DNA of 36,952 bases from Streptosporangiales bacterium (GTDB lineage Bacteria; Actinomycetota; Actinomycetes; Streptosporangiales; Streptosporangiaceae): positions 1 to 36,952 of the forward strand of contig WRBL01000020.1 of assembly GCA_009784565.1 (NCBI GenBank). The letters run 5' to 3'. The first letter of the stretch is position 1. Each line of letters begins with the position of its first letter. The position numbers and the translations under genes were made by a program. Below are positions 7,108-17,487 of the stretch, one piece after another. The notes beneath the pieces were generated by a model. The model was not told where the DNA came from and ran no database searches. It worked only from the letters and a program-made list of their open reading frames with translations.

Positions 7108-8300
7108 TCCCCGCCCTTGAGGGCGCTGGCGAAGGCCGGCGCCAGCTCGGCGGGGGCGAATCGTTCGACGGTCACGTCGTCGCAGCCCACCCACGACGCG
7201 GCTTCCGTCGCGGCCCGGGCGAGACCGCGCGCCGCCGCGGCCGAGTCGACTGTCGCCTGCCGCAGGACCAGGGTCGTACCCTCGCGGGCGGGGTCGGCGC
7301 GGCCGACCAGGCGGCCGCCGGCCAGCAGGGGCATGGCGAAGTAGCCGTGGACCCGCTTGTCCTTCGGGACGTAGGCCTCCAGGGCGTGATGGAATCCGAA
7401 GATCCGTTTCGTCCGCTTACGGTCCCAGACCAGCGAGTCGAACGGTGACAGCAGCGTCGTCCGGTGAGTGCCGCGGCCGCCCGCGTTCAGCCAGGCCAGC
7501 GCGTCCGGGTCCGCCCACGCGGGCAGCGGCTTGTCTCGGTCGGCGATCGTGACCGGGGACAGTCCGGACACCTTCGCCGCCTGGTCGATCGCCGCGCTGG
7601 TGTCGGCCTGGGGGAGGCGCAGGTGCTCCCGGAGGTCCGCGCGGGTCGCGACGCCGAGGGCACGGACGGCCGCCGCCACCAGATAGGACAGGCACTCGGC
7701 GTCGTCCGGCTCGGCGTTCAGCAGTTCCGGCGGGATGACCCGCTCGGGCAGGTCATAGACGCGCCGCCAGCCGACCCGGCGTACGCAGGCCGCCGTGCCC
7801 GTATCGAAGAGCCACTCGGCGGCGATCTTCACCTCCGACCAGTCCCACCAGGGACCGCCCGCCTTGGCCCCGCCCAGCTCGGTGGCGGTCAGCGGGCCCT
7901 CGGACCGAAGCCGGGCCAGGACCTCGTCGCAGGCCTTCGGCGAGACCTTGTGCCAGCGCTGGCCGCGGGCCCGGATCCGGCGCCGGCGCGCCGAGTAATA
8001 CGGCCAGTCCTCAATCGGCAGCACGCACGCGGCGTGCGACCAGTACTCGAAGGCCGCCGGCCGCGAGGGATGCCAGTAGGCCCGCTCGATGCTTGCCCGG
8101 CCGACCGCGCCGAGCCGGGCGTACGGCACCAGTTCGTGCGAGCGCGCGAGCACGCTGATCGTGTCCAGCTGGACGGCGGACAGGCGCCGCAGCATGGCGG
8201 GAACGCCGCCGCGCCGTCCGTCGGCGCCCAGGAGTCCCTGGGCGCGCAGGGCGGCCCGGCGCGCTTCACCGGCGGTTATTTCTGGGGCAGACGCAAACAC
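7104..8300 (-). CDS. AlkX/YcaQ-type DNA glycosylase (HTH_42 superfamily)
   Basis: Members of this winged-helix family excise alkylated bases; E. coli YcaQ (AlkX) unhooks interstrand crosslinks and Streptomyces AlkZ protects against azinomycin. The 398-residue protein begins with the family N-terminus and carries AVQLDTISVLARSHELVPYARLG. Here Gln44-Leu45-Asp46 matches the QxD catalytic motif known for AlkX/YcaQ, as opposed to QxQ in AlkZ. Other family signatures include FEYWSHAACVLP and LLSPFDSLVWDRKRT. The GTG at 8300 directly follows a hairpin arm containing CAGGAC, which may act as the ribosome site. The small membrane-protein gene lies 55 bp upstream on the same strand. Substrate specificity cannot be told from sequence. 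Confidence 0.88.
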   Translation of the reverse strand: MFASAPEITAGEARRAALRAQGLLGADGRRGGVPAMLRRLSAVQLDTISVLARSHELVPYARLGAVGRASIERAYWHPSRPAAFEYWSHAACVLPIEDWPYYSARRRRIRARGQRWHKVSPKACDEVLARLRSEGPLTATELGGAKAGGPWWDWSEVKIAAEWLFDTGTAACVRRVGWRRVYDLPERVIPPELLNAEPDDAECLSYLVAAAVRALGVATRADLREHLRLPQADTSAAIDQAAKVSGLSPVTIADRDKPLPAWADPDALAWLNAGGRGTHRTTLLSPFDSLVWDRKRTKRIFGFHHALEAYVPKDKRVHGYFAMPLLAGGRLVGRADPAREGTTLVLRQATVDSAAAARGLARAATEAASWVGCDDVTVERFAPAELAPAFASALKGGD

Positions 8301-8328
8301 GTCCTGAACCCTAGCGAGGATTCAGGAC
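8301..8328 (-). other. Hairpin immediately upstream of the glycosylase start codon
   Basis: Perfect 8-bp arms GTCCTGAA (8301-8308) and TTCAGGAC (8321-8328) enclose a 12-nt loop. Read on the minus strand, the distal arm ends exactly at the GTG start of the glycosylase and contains the only plausible ribosome-binding sequence, CAGGAC. The stem could therefore hide the start region in mRNA, or act as an operator. There is no T-tract, so it is a poor terminator for the upstream gene. Confidence 0.5.
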
Positions 8329-8355
8329 GATTCCCGGTAGGAACCCGGGTCTGGC

Positions 8356-8634
8356 CTAGTACCAGTCCTTGCTCATGGTCTTGGCGCCGGCGATGACGAA
8401 GAGGCCGACGACGAAGACTGCGCAGCCCGCGTAGAACATCGGCCACATGACCGGGGGAGCGAACGGGGGCATCCACGCCCAGCCTCCGACGACCGATCCG
8501 ACGATCGCGATCGTGACGCCGATCCACGAGATCGGGCGCCCGGGGTTGTGCTCAAGGTGCTGGTTGGCGGCGTGGGCCGAGCTCACGGCTCCCGTCCCGG
8601 CGGTCTCCACCGTGCCTGCTGCCTGGTCGGCCAC
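8356..8634 (-). CDS. Small membrane protein, HGxxPAAW-like
   Basis: This is a 92-residue integral membrane protein of unknown function. It has an N-terminal Ala/Thr/Gly-rich tail, a HNPGRPISWIGVTI segment resembling the HGxxPAAW motif of a small actinobacterial membrane-protein family, and two hydrophobic helices (about residues 36-52 and 64-84). It ends in AKTMSKDWY. The GTG at 8634 is preceded by a strong GAGGAGGAG site. A longer frame from 8784 is open but has no such site and runs through the hairpin-rich intergenic DNA, so I reject it. It is divergent from secA. Confidence 0.72.
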   Translation of the reverse strand: MADQAAGTVETAGTGAVSSAHAANQHLEHNPGRPISWIGVTIAIVGSVVGGWAWMPPFAPPVMWPMFYAGCAVFVVGLFVIAGAKTMSKDWY

Positions 8635-8687
8635 GACTCCTCCTCGATCACCAAAGCTGTCTATGCTGAGGTTGCCATGAAAATTTA

Positions 8688-8730
8688 CCTCCCCATTATC
8701 GGGGAGGGGTGCCCCGGCCGTTGACCGGGG
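8688..8730. repeat. Two successive hairpins between the small membrane gene and secA
   Basis: CCTCCCC (8688-8694) pairs with GGGGAGG (8701-8707) around ATTATC. CCCCGG (8712-8717) pairs with CCGGGG (8725-8730) around a 7-nt loop. They sit in the shared 220-bp promoter region of two divergent genes. On the minus strand the first loop reads GATAAT, a plausible -10, so the first palindrome may be an operator for the small membrane gene. Confidence 0.5.
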
Positions 8731-8854
8731 GTATGGATACACGGGCTGTCCCTTGTCGACTCGCCCTCGTAGCTTACGGGGCACGCGCCTTCTGGCCTAC
8801 CATGTCTGGCGAGGCGTGTAATGCCCATCCGATCCGCAAGGAGCACGACGACAA

Positions 8855-11884
<3,030 letters not shown>

Positions 11885-11911
11885 CCCCCGGCACCCCCGC
11901 ACCCCCGCACC

Positions 11912-11940
11912 CCGGCGCGGCGGCACTCCGGCGCGGCGGC
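11912..11940. repeat. 13-bp direct repeat after secA
   Basis: CCGGCGCGGCGGC occurs at 11912-11924 and 11928-11940, preceded by short CACCCCCG repeats from 11891. It lies between the convergent ends of secA and the Rv3235-like gene. No terminator with a T-tract is visible. It may be simple-sequence drift in very GC-rich DNA. Confidence 0.4.
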
Positions 11941-11945
11941 CTTCC

Positions 11946-12488
11946 TCAGCCCGTCTCGATGTCGGTGCAGCGCCACTGGGGCGGCTGGCCGGGCTTCCCC
12001 CGGGCCGGCCGCCCAGCGCCGGGGGCGGCCGGGAGCTTCTCCATGCGGACGGCCAGGGCCTTCGTGCGGGGCCCGAGCCCGACGATGACGCTCAGTTCGG
12101 CCACGCTGTCGTCCGGCCAGCTCACCAGCACCCGCAGCACCCGGGGCCGCTGCCCGCAGCGCAGCACGGGGGCGGCCCGGCGCATATGAGCCCGGGCCCG
12201 GTCGGTCATCCAGGGAGCGATCTGCCCCGCCGGGCGCATCCCGGCCAGCGTTTCCGCCAGCAGCCGCGCGAACGGCCCGGCCCAGGCCCCGTCCCGCCGC
12301 TGCCCGGCCGCGGGCGCCGCCTTCTCGGGGCGCGCCGGAGGGGGTGCCCACACCTCAAGCTCCGGCACCGGGGTGCGGCTGGCGGGCCCGGCCTCGCCGT
12401 CGAACGGCGGGGCGACGTCGGGCACCCTCAGCAGCCGGAGAGACGATGGTTCGACAACGGGCGGTTCAAGAGCGCTCTGTGCTGCCAT
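11946..12488 (-). CDS. Rv3235-like protein (DUF6459 type)
   Basis: This is a conserved actinobacterial protein of unknown function; in mycobacteria a homologue lies near secA1, as here. The 180-residue product has a Pro-rich N-terminal half that looks disordered, then a compact alpha/beta domain (about residues 80-165). That domain contains WAGPFARLLAETLAGMRP, LRCGQRPRVLRVLVSWP and a CTDIETG-like C-terminus. The ATG at 12488 is preceded by AAGGAC at a good distance, so it is preferred to an upstream ATG at 12533. It lies downstream of the ABC transporter on the same strand, with a 137-bp gap. Confidence 0.75.
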   Translation of the reverse strand: MAAQSALEPPVVEPSSLRLLRVPDVAPPFDGEAGPASRTPVPELEVWAPPPARPEKAAPAAGQRRDGAWAGPFARLLAETLAGMRPAGQIAPWMTDRARAHMRRAAPVLRCGQRPRVLRVLVSWPDDSVAELSVIVGLGPRTKALAVRMEKLPAAPGAGRPARGKPGQPPQWRCTDIETG

Positions 12489-12625
12489 TGCTCGGTCCTT
12501 AGGGTCACGTTGAAGCGGCAACTGCTTGCGCATCCCGGTTTACACGCGACCACTGACATTCCGGCGGCACCCGAGAACCGTCGCCCTCCCGGCCGCGAGA
12601 GACTCTGAGCGGTGTCAGCCGGCGC

Positions 12626-13660
12626 TCAGCTGCCGGCGGAGGAGTTGTACTGGCTGGTGATGTACTTCGAGATGTCGATCTTATTGGGGATGAGCCCGGC
12701 CGAGGAGAACTGGTCGACGATGTCCTGCTCGGACTTGGCCACCGCCGGGGTGATCGTCGCCGGGACGTTAGCGTCCTGGACGGCGGCCTTCTGCATGATG
12801 TTCGACGGAAGGCCCGTGGCCTGGGCCCAGGTCTTCGCCCACTGGCCCGGGTGGGTGCCGGTCCACTTGTACGCCTGGTTCAGGACCTTGAGGTACGTGG
12901 CGATCTCCTTGGACTTGGCCGGGTCCTGGACGGAGGACTTCGACGCGACCTCGAAGGAGTACTGGCTCCCGTACGGGTTGCCCACGGTCAGGATGCGGGC
13001 GCCGTCCTGGCCGGCTAGCTGCTGGACGTACGGGGGCCAGATGTCCCAGGCGTCGATCGCCTTGGAGGTGAACGCGGCCAGCCCGGGAGCGGGCTGGAGG
13101 TTCACCATCGTGACCGCCTTGGGGCTGATCCCGTTCTTGTTCAGGACGGACAGCAGGTGGTAGTCGTCCGAACTGCCGGACGAGATGCCGATCTTCTTGC
13201 CCTTCAGCTGGCTGATCGACTTGATCGGAGAGCCCTTCGGCACGACGACCGCGTCCTGGTCGCCGCCCTTCGTCTCGCGGGCCCCCACGATCTCGATGTT
13301 CTCCCCGCCGGAGGCGGCGAACACCGGCGGGGCGTCGCCCACGCCGCCGATGTCGATGGCGCCGGTGCTCATGGCCTGGACCATGGTCGGGCCGGAGGTG
13401 AAGTCCGACCACTTCACCTTGAACGGCAGCTTGTTGATCAGGCCCGACGCCTGCAGGACCGCCTGGGCGCCCGTGCCCTTCTGGTCACCCACATTCAGGA
13501 CGCCCTTGGCGGACGACGAGCCCGTGATGCCCGCGGACTTGCCCGACGCCCCCGATCCCGATGACGAGGCGGCTGGAGCCCCGGACGAGCACCCCGCCGC
13601 CGCGGCCAGGGTGGCCAGCGCGATCACGCCTGCGGCGAGCGGCTTGCGGGTGAATCTCAT
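12626..13660 (-). CDS. ABC transporter substrate-binding lipoprotein (SsuA/TauA-like)
   Basis: This is the extracellular solute receptor of an importer for aliphatic sulfonates, taurine or a related compound. The 344 residues begin with a lipoprotein signal (MRFTRK, hydrophobic core, lipobox AAAAGC with Cys24), followed by a Ser/Gly-rich tether. The NMT1/SsuA-like fold shows LNVGDQKGTGAQAVLQASGL, GAIDIGGVGDAPPVFA, LKGKKIGISSGSSDDYHL and AIDAWDIWPPYVQ. These are characteristic of the sulfonate family. Its ATG overlaps the ATPase stop in a TCATGA arrangement (13657-13660), so translation is coupled. Sulfonate specificity is a family-based inference; nitrate or thiamine-precursor receptors share the fold. 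Confidence 0.85.
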   Translation of the reverse strand: MRFTRKPLAAGVIALATLAAAAGCSSGAPAASSSGSGASGKSAGITGSSSAKGVLNVGDQKGTGAQAVLQASGLINKLPFKVKWSDFTSGPTMVQAMSTGAIDIGGVGDAPPVFAASGGENIEIVGARETKGGDQDAVVVPKGSPIKSISQLKGKKIGISSGSSDDYHLLSVLNKNGISPKAVTMVNLQPAPGLAAFTSKAIDAWDIWPPYVQQLAGQDGARILTVGNPYGSQYSFEVASKSSVQDPAKSKEIATYLKVLNQAYKWTGTHPGQWAKTWAQATGLPSNIMQKAAVQDANVPATITPAVAKSEQDIVDQFSSAGLIPNKIDISKYITSQYNSSAGS

Positions 13661-14415
13661 GAGCGATCTCCTTCTACGGGCGCGGAGGGTTCTTCCGCGG
13701 GAACACCGAGTTCGGTGAGCAGCCGCTGCCGGAGCGCGGTCAGTTCGGGGTGGTTACGGTCGCGGGGCCGGGGCACGGTGACGGCCGCGGAGTGCGCGAT
13801 GCGCCCCTCATTGAGCACCAGGACCCGGTCGGCGAGGGCGAGGGCCTCGTCCACGTCGTGCGTGACCAGCAGGACCGCGGGCCGGTGCCGCTCCCACAGG
13901 GACAGCACGAGGCGGTGCATGCTGATCCGGGTCAGCGCGTCCAGGGCGCTGAACGGCTCGTCGAGCAGGAGCAGGGACGGCTGCCGCACCAGCGCCCGGG
14001 CCAGGGACGCGCGCTGCGCCTCGCCGCCGGACAGGGTGAGCGGCCAGGCGCCGGCCCGTTCGGTCAGCCCGACCTCGGCCAGCGCGCCGGCGGCCACGGC
14101 CTTCGCGTCGGGCGTGCGCAGGCCGAGGGTGAGGTTGTCCGCAACCCTTTTCCACGGAACGAGACGGGGCTCCTGGAACGCCACCGCCGTCTCGCCCGGG
14201 ACGGTGAGCGTGCCCGTGATGCCGGAGTCCAGTCCGGCCAGGGCCCGCAGGAGCGTGGACTTGCCGGTGCCGCTTCGGCCGATCATGGCGATGAACTCGC
14301 CGGGCGCGATCTCCAGGTCGAGGTCGTCCAGAACGGTCCGGGCACCGAACTTCCGGGAAAGCCCCTGGACGCACGCGGCGCTCGTGGTCTCTACCGTGCG
14401 AAGTCGCGACGCCAT
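13657..14415 (-). CDS. ABC transporter ATP-binding protein (SsuB-like)
   Basis: This is the cytoplasmic ATPase of the importer. The 252-residue protein has the Walker A GRSGTGKST, a short Q-loop region AFQEPRLVPWKRV typical of the SsuB/TauB family, the signature LSGGEAQR, the Walker B LLLLDEPFSALD, and the H-loop VTHDVDEAL. The ATG at 14415 follows an AAGGAAGG box on the minus strand and overlaps the end of the permease gene by 25 bp. The frame is open further upstream, but that part lies within the permease gene. Order permease-ATPase-receptor, all overlapping, indicates one operon. Confidence 0.88.
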   Translation of the reverse strand: MASRLRTVETTSAACVQGLSRKFGARTVLDDLDLEIAPGEFIAMIGRSGTGKSTLLRALAGLDSGITGTLTVPGETAVAFQEPRLVPWKRVADNLTLGLRTPDAKAVAAGALAEVGLTERAGAWPLTLSGGEAQRASLARALVRQPSLLLLDEPFSALDALTRISMHRLVLSLWERHRPAVLLVTHDVDEALALADRVLVLNEGRIAHSAAVTVPRPRDRNHPELTALRQRLLTELGVPAEEPSAPVEGDRS

Positions 14416-15257
14416 GCCAGGGCCTTCCTTTCGATGAGCCGGACGATCCCGTTGGCGAGTAGCCCGAGGATGGCGTACACGACGAGGACGAGGACGATGA
14501 TGCTGTTCTGGAGGAAGCTCTCGGCCTGAGTGATCATGAAGCCGAGCCCGGCGTTGGTGTTGAACTGCTCGGCCACGACCAGGGCGAGCAGCGAGGCGAA
14601 GCTGCCGAGGCGGATGCCGGACAGGGCGCCGGGCAGGCCGCCGGGCAGCACGATGTGCCGGATCCGTCCCCACCAGGACAGCCCGAGCGTCCGGGCCGCC
14701 TCGCCGAGCTTGGGATCGATGCCGCGGATCTCGGCGTACGTGTTCACGTACATCGGGAACAGCGCGCCCAGCAGGACGATCAGGATCTTTGGCAGCTCCC
14801 CGATGCCGAACCACACGATGAACAGGGGCAGGATGCCCAGCAGCGGGATGGACCGCAGCACCTGGACGATCGGGTCGACCACGTACTCGGCGATCCGGGA
14901 CAATCCCGTGGCCACGGCGAGGATGATCGCCGCCACCGTGCCGATGGAGAACCCGATGCCCCAGCGCTCGGCCGAGACGGCCAGCGAGTACTGGAGAGTC
15001 CCGTAGCTCGGGTTGTTCGTGGTGATCAGCGTCCAGCCTTCATGCACCACCGTGGTCGGCGATACCAGTTTGGACGGGGGAAGCACCCCGGTGGCGCTCA
15101 GCAACTGCCACAGCAGCACCAGGGCGATCGGGCTGACGATGCGCAGCCAGCCGTCACGCCGCGAACGTCCCTCGGCGCGGCGAGTCGGCGGCGTGGCGCC
15201 GGCGGCGACGGCCGGTCGCGCGGCCGCCGCGCTCGCGTCATGGACGGATGCGGACAA
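14391..15257 (-). CDS. ABC transporter permease (SsuC-like)
   Basis: This is the membrane channel subunit. It has about six hydrophobic helices and the cytoplasmic coupling EAA loop EAARTLGLSWWGRIRHIVLPGGLPGAL, whose key part is EAA-x3-G-x9-LP. An Ala/Arg-rich N-terminal tail of about 40 residues precedes the first helix (WLRIVSPIALVLLWQLLSATG). I prefer the TTG at 15257 because a GAGAGGGG box lies five bases upstream, giving 288 residues. An ATG at 15314 is an in-frame alternative but lies in the A+T-rich promoter region. It is the first gene of the importer operon. Confidence 0.85.
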   Translation of the reverse strand: MSASVHDASAAAARPAVAAGATPPTRRAEGRSRRDGWLRIVSPIALVLLWQLLSATGVLPPSKLVSPTTVVHEGWTLITTNNPSYGTLQYSLAVSAERWGIGFSIGTVAAIILAVATGLSRIAEYVVDPIVQVLRSIPLLGILPLFIVWFGIGELPKILIVLLGALFPMYVNTYAEIRGIDPKLGEAARTLGLSWWGRIRHIVLPGGLPGALSGIRLGSFASLLALVVAEQFNTNAGLGFMITQAESFLQNSIIVLVLVVYAILGLLANGIVRLIERKALAWRRDFAR

Positions 15258-15302
15258 GACAACCCCTCTCGTTTCGGACTCTTGAGCCGTCTTCAAGGCT
15301 GC

Positions 15303-15345
15303 CCAACGTAACATATAAAGTCAATAGAAATTGTAGGGATTTAAC
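15303..15345. promoter_or_regulatory. A+T-rich promoter/operator region of the ssu-like operon
   Basis: This is a strikingly A+T-rich island in GC-rich DNA. On the minus strand it contains TTGACT and TATATG elements and on both strands several TA-rich hexamers, consistent with a regulated promoter for the importer. I could not fix a single -35/-10 pair with correct spacing. Sulfur-starvation control is expected for this transporter type but no known regulator box is evident. Confidence 0.4.
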
Positions 15346-15403
15346 GAGTGTCGCGGGGGCGCGCCAGTCCCGTGTCCCGCCCTTCCGCGGGCACGCGCCG
15401 CCG

Positions 15404-15471
15404 CCCCCTCCGTCGGGACTCGACGTCACGTCGTCCCCCTCCGTCGGGACTCGACGTCACGTCGTCCCCCT
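15404..15471. repeat. 31-bp tandem repeat, 2.2 copies, with internal dyad
   Basis: An exact 31-bp unit occupies 15404-15434 and 15435-15465, and the first six bases of a third copy follow. Each unit contains the dyad CGACGT-C-ACGTCG, so the array presents two identical palindromes 31 bp (three helical turns) apart. It lies in the intergenic region between the divergent importer operon and vsr. It could be an operator array or a recent slippage duplication. Confidence 0.85.
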
Positions 15472-15566
15472 TCTATGGCGGTGGACGGCGCGTTGACCGC
15501 CAACGCGAGCATCGCGGAGGAGCGCGAGAAGCCGTAAATGCCGGCCCGCAAGGAGTTGCCAGTCAC

Positions 15567-15572
15567 TAGGCT
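15567..15572 (+). promoter_or_regulatory. Putative -10 element of a leaderless vsr transcript
   Basis: TAGGCT lies six bases before the GTG start of vsr, and no Shine-Dalgarno sequence is present. In actinobacteria a TANNNT motif 6-7 bases before the start codon is typical of leaderless mRNAs. No matching -35 was found. Confidence 0.35.
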
Positions 15573-15578
15573 GGACCA

Positions 15579-16034
15579 GTGACCGCGGCAGAATCTCCGA
15601 AGCCGAAGCCCTACCCCCAGCCCAAGGACAAGGGGCGCTCGGCCAACATGAAGGCCAACCGCCGCACGGACACCAAGCCGGAACTCAGGCTGCGCAGCGC
15701 CCTGCACGCGCTGGGCTACCGGTACCGCAAGGACCACCGGCTGGACCTGCCGCTGCGCCGGGTCCGCCCGGACATCGCCTTCACGTCGCGGAAGGTCGCG
15801 GTCTTCGTGGACGGCTGCTTCTGGCACGCCTGTCCCCAGCACGGATCGGCGCCGAAGAACAACGAGTGGTACTGGTCGCCCAAGCTGGCCAAGAACGTGG
15901 AACGTGACCGCGCCTGCGACGCCGCCCTCGCCGACGCGGGCTGGACGGTAATCCGCCTCTGGGAGCACGTTCCCCTCGCCGACGCCATAGCCGAGGTGGT
16001 CGAGACGGTCGGCGAACCCAGGGCGCTACGATGA
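15579..16034 (+). CDS. vsr: Very short patch repair (Vsr-like) DNA mismatch endonuclease
   Basis: Vsr enzymes nick DNA 5' to T:G mismatches that arise when 5-methylcytosine deaminates. The 151-residue protein has the family N-terminus MKANRRTDTKPELRLRSAL and GYRYRK, then RPDIAF with the predicted metal-binding Asp65. AVFVDGCFWHACPQHG (zinc/active-site Cys and His), NNEWYW, KNVERDR and WTVIRLWEH follow. Length is normal. No cytosine methyltransferase (Dcm) gene is in the window, although Vsr is classically paired with one. The gene probably uses a leaderless GTG start. The next gene begins 6 bp after its stop. Confidence 0.88.
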   Translation: MTAAESPKPKPYPQPKDKGRSANMKANRRTDTKPELRLRSALHALGYRYRKDHRLDLPLRRVRPDIAFTSRKVAVFVDGCFWHACPQHGSAPKNNEWYWSPKLAKNVERDRACDAALADAGWTVIRLWEHVPLADAIAEVVETVGEPRALR

Positions 16035-16040
16035 GGGGCC

Positions 16041-16535
16041 ATGCGGGTCTACCTGGCCACCACCCTTACGGCGCTTCCCGGCATTCTCCAGGCCGGCGAG
16101 ATCGCGCCCGCGCCGTTGAACGGCTATGCCCCCACCCCGTCGCTGCGTGAGTCCTACGCGAGCGGCGACGAGGAGGAGCTGGAGTACGTCGCGATGCTCA
16201 TGGCCGCGCGGGAATCCCTGCGGCTGCTGGCCGCGGACAAAGGGACACCTCGCCGGAGGGTCGTGCTCGCGGCCGACGTGCCGGACGACGACGTGACGGC
16301 CGTCCCGTACGACGATGAGCCCGCCGCGGTGACCATCAGCGCCGCGATTCCCCTGAAGAAGGTGGCCGCCGGCCACATCGATGACGCGGAAGCCGAACCA
16401 GACGTCGCGGCGGCGGCCGAAGCCAGCGCCGCCGCCGACGCCGGGGTGGAAGACGCGCAGTTCACCGTGGACAGCGCCGACGGCCACGAACTGGCCTGGT
16501 ACGCCACCCAGGAACTGCGGTACCTGTCCGATTGA
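16041..16535 (+). CDS. Conserved actinobacterial protein, DUF6912-like
   Basis: The function is unknown. The 164-residue product starts MRVYLATTLTALPGIL, typical of this actinobacterial family, and ends with HELAWYATQELRYLSD, also family-like. The middle (about residues 100-140) is an Ala/Asp/Glu-rich low-complexity segment. It is acidic overall, has no signal peptide or membrane helix, and is probably cytoplasmic. A GAGGGG box precedes the ATG. It sits six bases after vsr and is likely cotranscribed with it, and 62 bp before the HAD gene. No catalytic motif can be recognised. Confidence 0.7.
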   Translation: MRVYLATTLTALPGILQAGEIAPAPLNGYAPTPSLRESYASGDEEELEYVAMLMAARESLRLLAADKGTPRRRVVLAADVPDDDVTAVPYDDEPAAVTISAAIPLKKVAAGHIDDAEAEPDVAAAAEASAAADAGVEDAQFTVDSADGHELAWYATQELRYLSD

Positions 16536-16597
16536 TACCAGCTTCCGCTAGTCTCGTACGCGTCGATTTTCCGGGCATATGAGACAAGCGGAGGCGC

Positions 16598-17314
16598 GTG
16601 ATTCACCGGCTGGTGCTGTGGAACATCGACCTGACCCTGGTCGATGTGGCGAAGGTCATCCGTCCCGCGTTCGCGGAGGCGTTCAAGTCGGTCACCGGCC
16701 GCCGGTTGGTGCAGCTGCCGCAGATGGCGGGGCGGACCGAGCGGGAGTTCTTCTTCGACGCGATGGCCCGTAACGGGGTCAGCCTCGCCGTCGGCGACGA
16801 CTCCGAGCGCTTCGTGTCCCCGTTCAGCTCCGAATTCGCCAGCGCGCTGGCGGCCCGCCGGGATCAGCTGGTCGTGGAGGGGCTGCTGCTGCCCGGGGCG
16901 GCGGAGGCGCTGGCCACGGTTTCCCAGGCCGACGGCGTGGTCCAGTCCGTGCTGACCGGCTCGTCCCGGCCCAACGCCGCGGTCAAGCTCCGTGCCTTCC
17001 GCCTGGACCGGTACGTGGACATGACCGTGGGCGGGTTCGCGGGGTCCGACCCCTATCCCAAGGGCGCGCTGCTCGAACTGGCCCGGCAGCGGGCGGAAGA
17101 GAGGTACAAGACCCGGTTCAGCGGCAAGGCCACGGTCTACATCGCCGACTCGCCGCGCGACGTCCACGCGGCGAAAATCGCCGACGCCTACTCCGTGGCG
17201 GTGGCCAGCGGCCGTTCCACTTCCGCGGAGCTCAGGGCCTCCGGCGCCGACACGGTCATCGGTGACCTCACTGACATCCCGGCCCTGCTAGGCATCATCG
17301 AATCCCCCGTGTAG
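16598..17314 (+). CDS. HAD-superfamily hydrolase-like protein with Asn at the nucleophile position
   Basis: The fold resembles phosphoglycolate-phosphatase-type HAD proteins. Motif I reads LVLWNIDLTLVD: the usual first Asp of DxDxT, the phosphoryl-accepting nucleophile, is Asn9, while Asp11 and Thr13 remain. A C1-type helical cap follows. Motif II is SVLTGSS, the motif III Lys is probably Lys155 in PKGALLEL, and motif IV is ADSPRDVHAA with Asp184 and Asp188. The 238-residue length is normal. GGAGG lies three to four bases before the GTG. The protein may be a weak or inactive phosphatase, or the change may be normal in its subfamily. Substrate unknown. Confidence 0.75.
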   Translation: MIHRLVLWNIDLTLVDVAKVIRPAFAEAFKSVTGRRLVQLPQMAGRTEREFFFDAMARNGVSLAVGDDSERFVSPFSSEFASALAARRDQLVVEGLLLPGAAEALATVSQADGVVQSVLTGSSRPNAAVKLRAFRLDRYVDMTVGGFAGSDPYPKGALLELARQRAEERYKTRFSGKATVYIADSPRDVHAAKIADAYSVAVASGRSTSAELRASGADTVIGDLTDIPALLGIIESPV

Positions 17315-17487
17315 GCCGCCCGGCGCGCGCCCGGCCGCGGCCCTCTGCCCGCCCGCCATGACTTGGGGCGCGAGATGGTGCGGCATACGCCGTAAATCGG
17401 GCGCGTTGACATCCGGCTCGCGCCCTATGCTGCTGTCCGGGGAGGGCCGGAGGCCGCGGCAGATGATATGAGGGGGTCTGGGGCTTG

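Noticed and set aside
5599-7194. Long minus-strand frame opposite hpf and the response regulator
   Set aside because: Antisense shadow of two well-supported genes; His/Asp/Arg-rich composition typical of GC-skewed complements.
8635-8784. Longer N-terminus for the small membrane protein
   Set aside because: The strong GAGGAGGAG site at GTG 8634 and the hairpin-rich upstream DNA favour the short form.
15404-15471. CRISPR-like repeat
   Set aside because: The two 31-bp units are directly abutting with no spacers, and no cas gene is present.
17406-17431. TTGACA...TATGCT as the promoter of the acetoacetyl-CoA synthetase gene
   Set aside because: The spacer is only 14 bp; the TTGCGT-N17-GATGCT pair nearer the start fits better.
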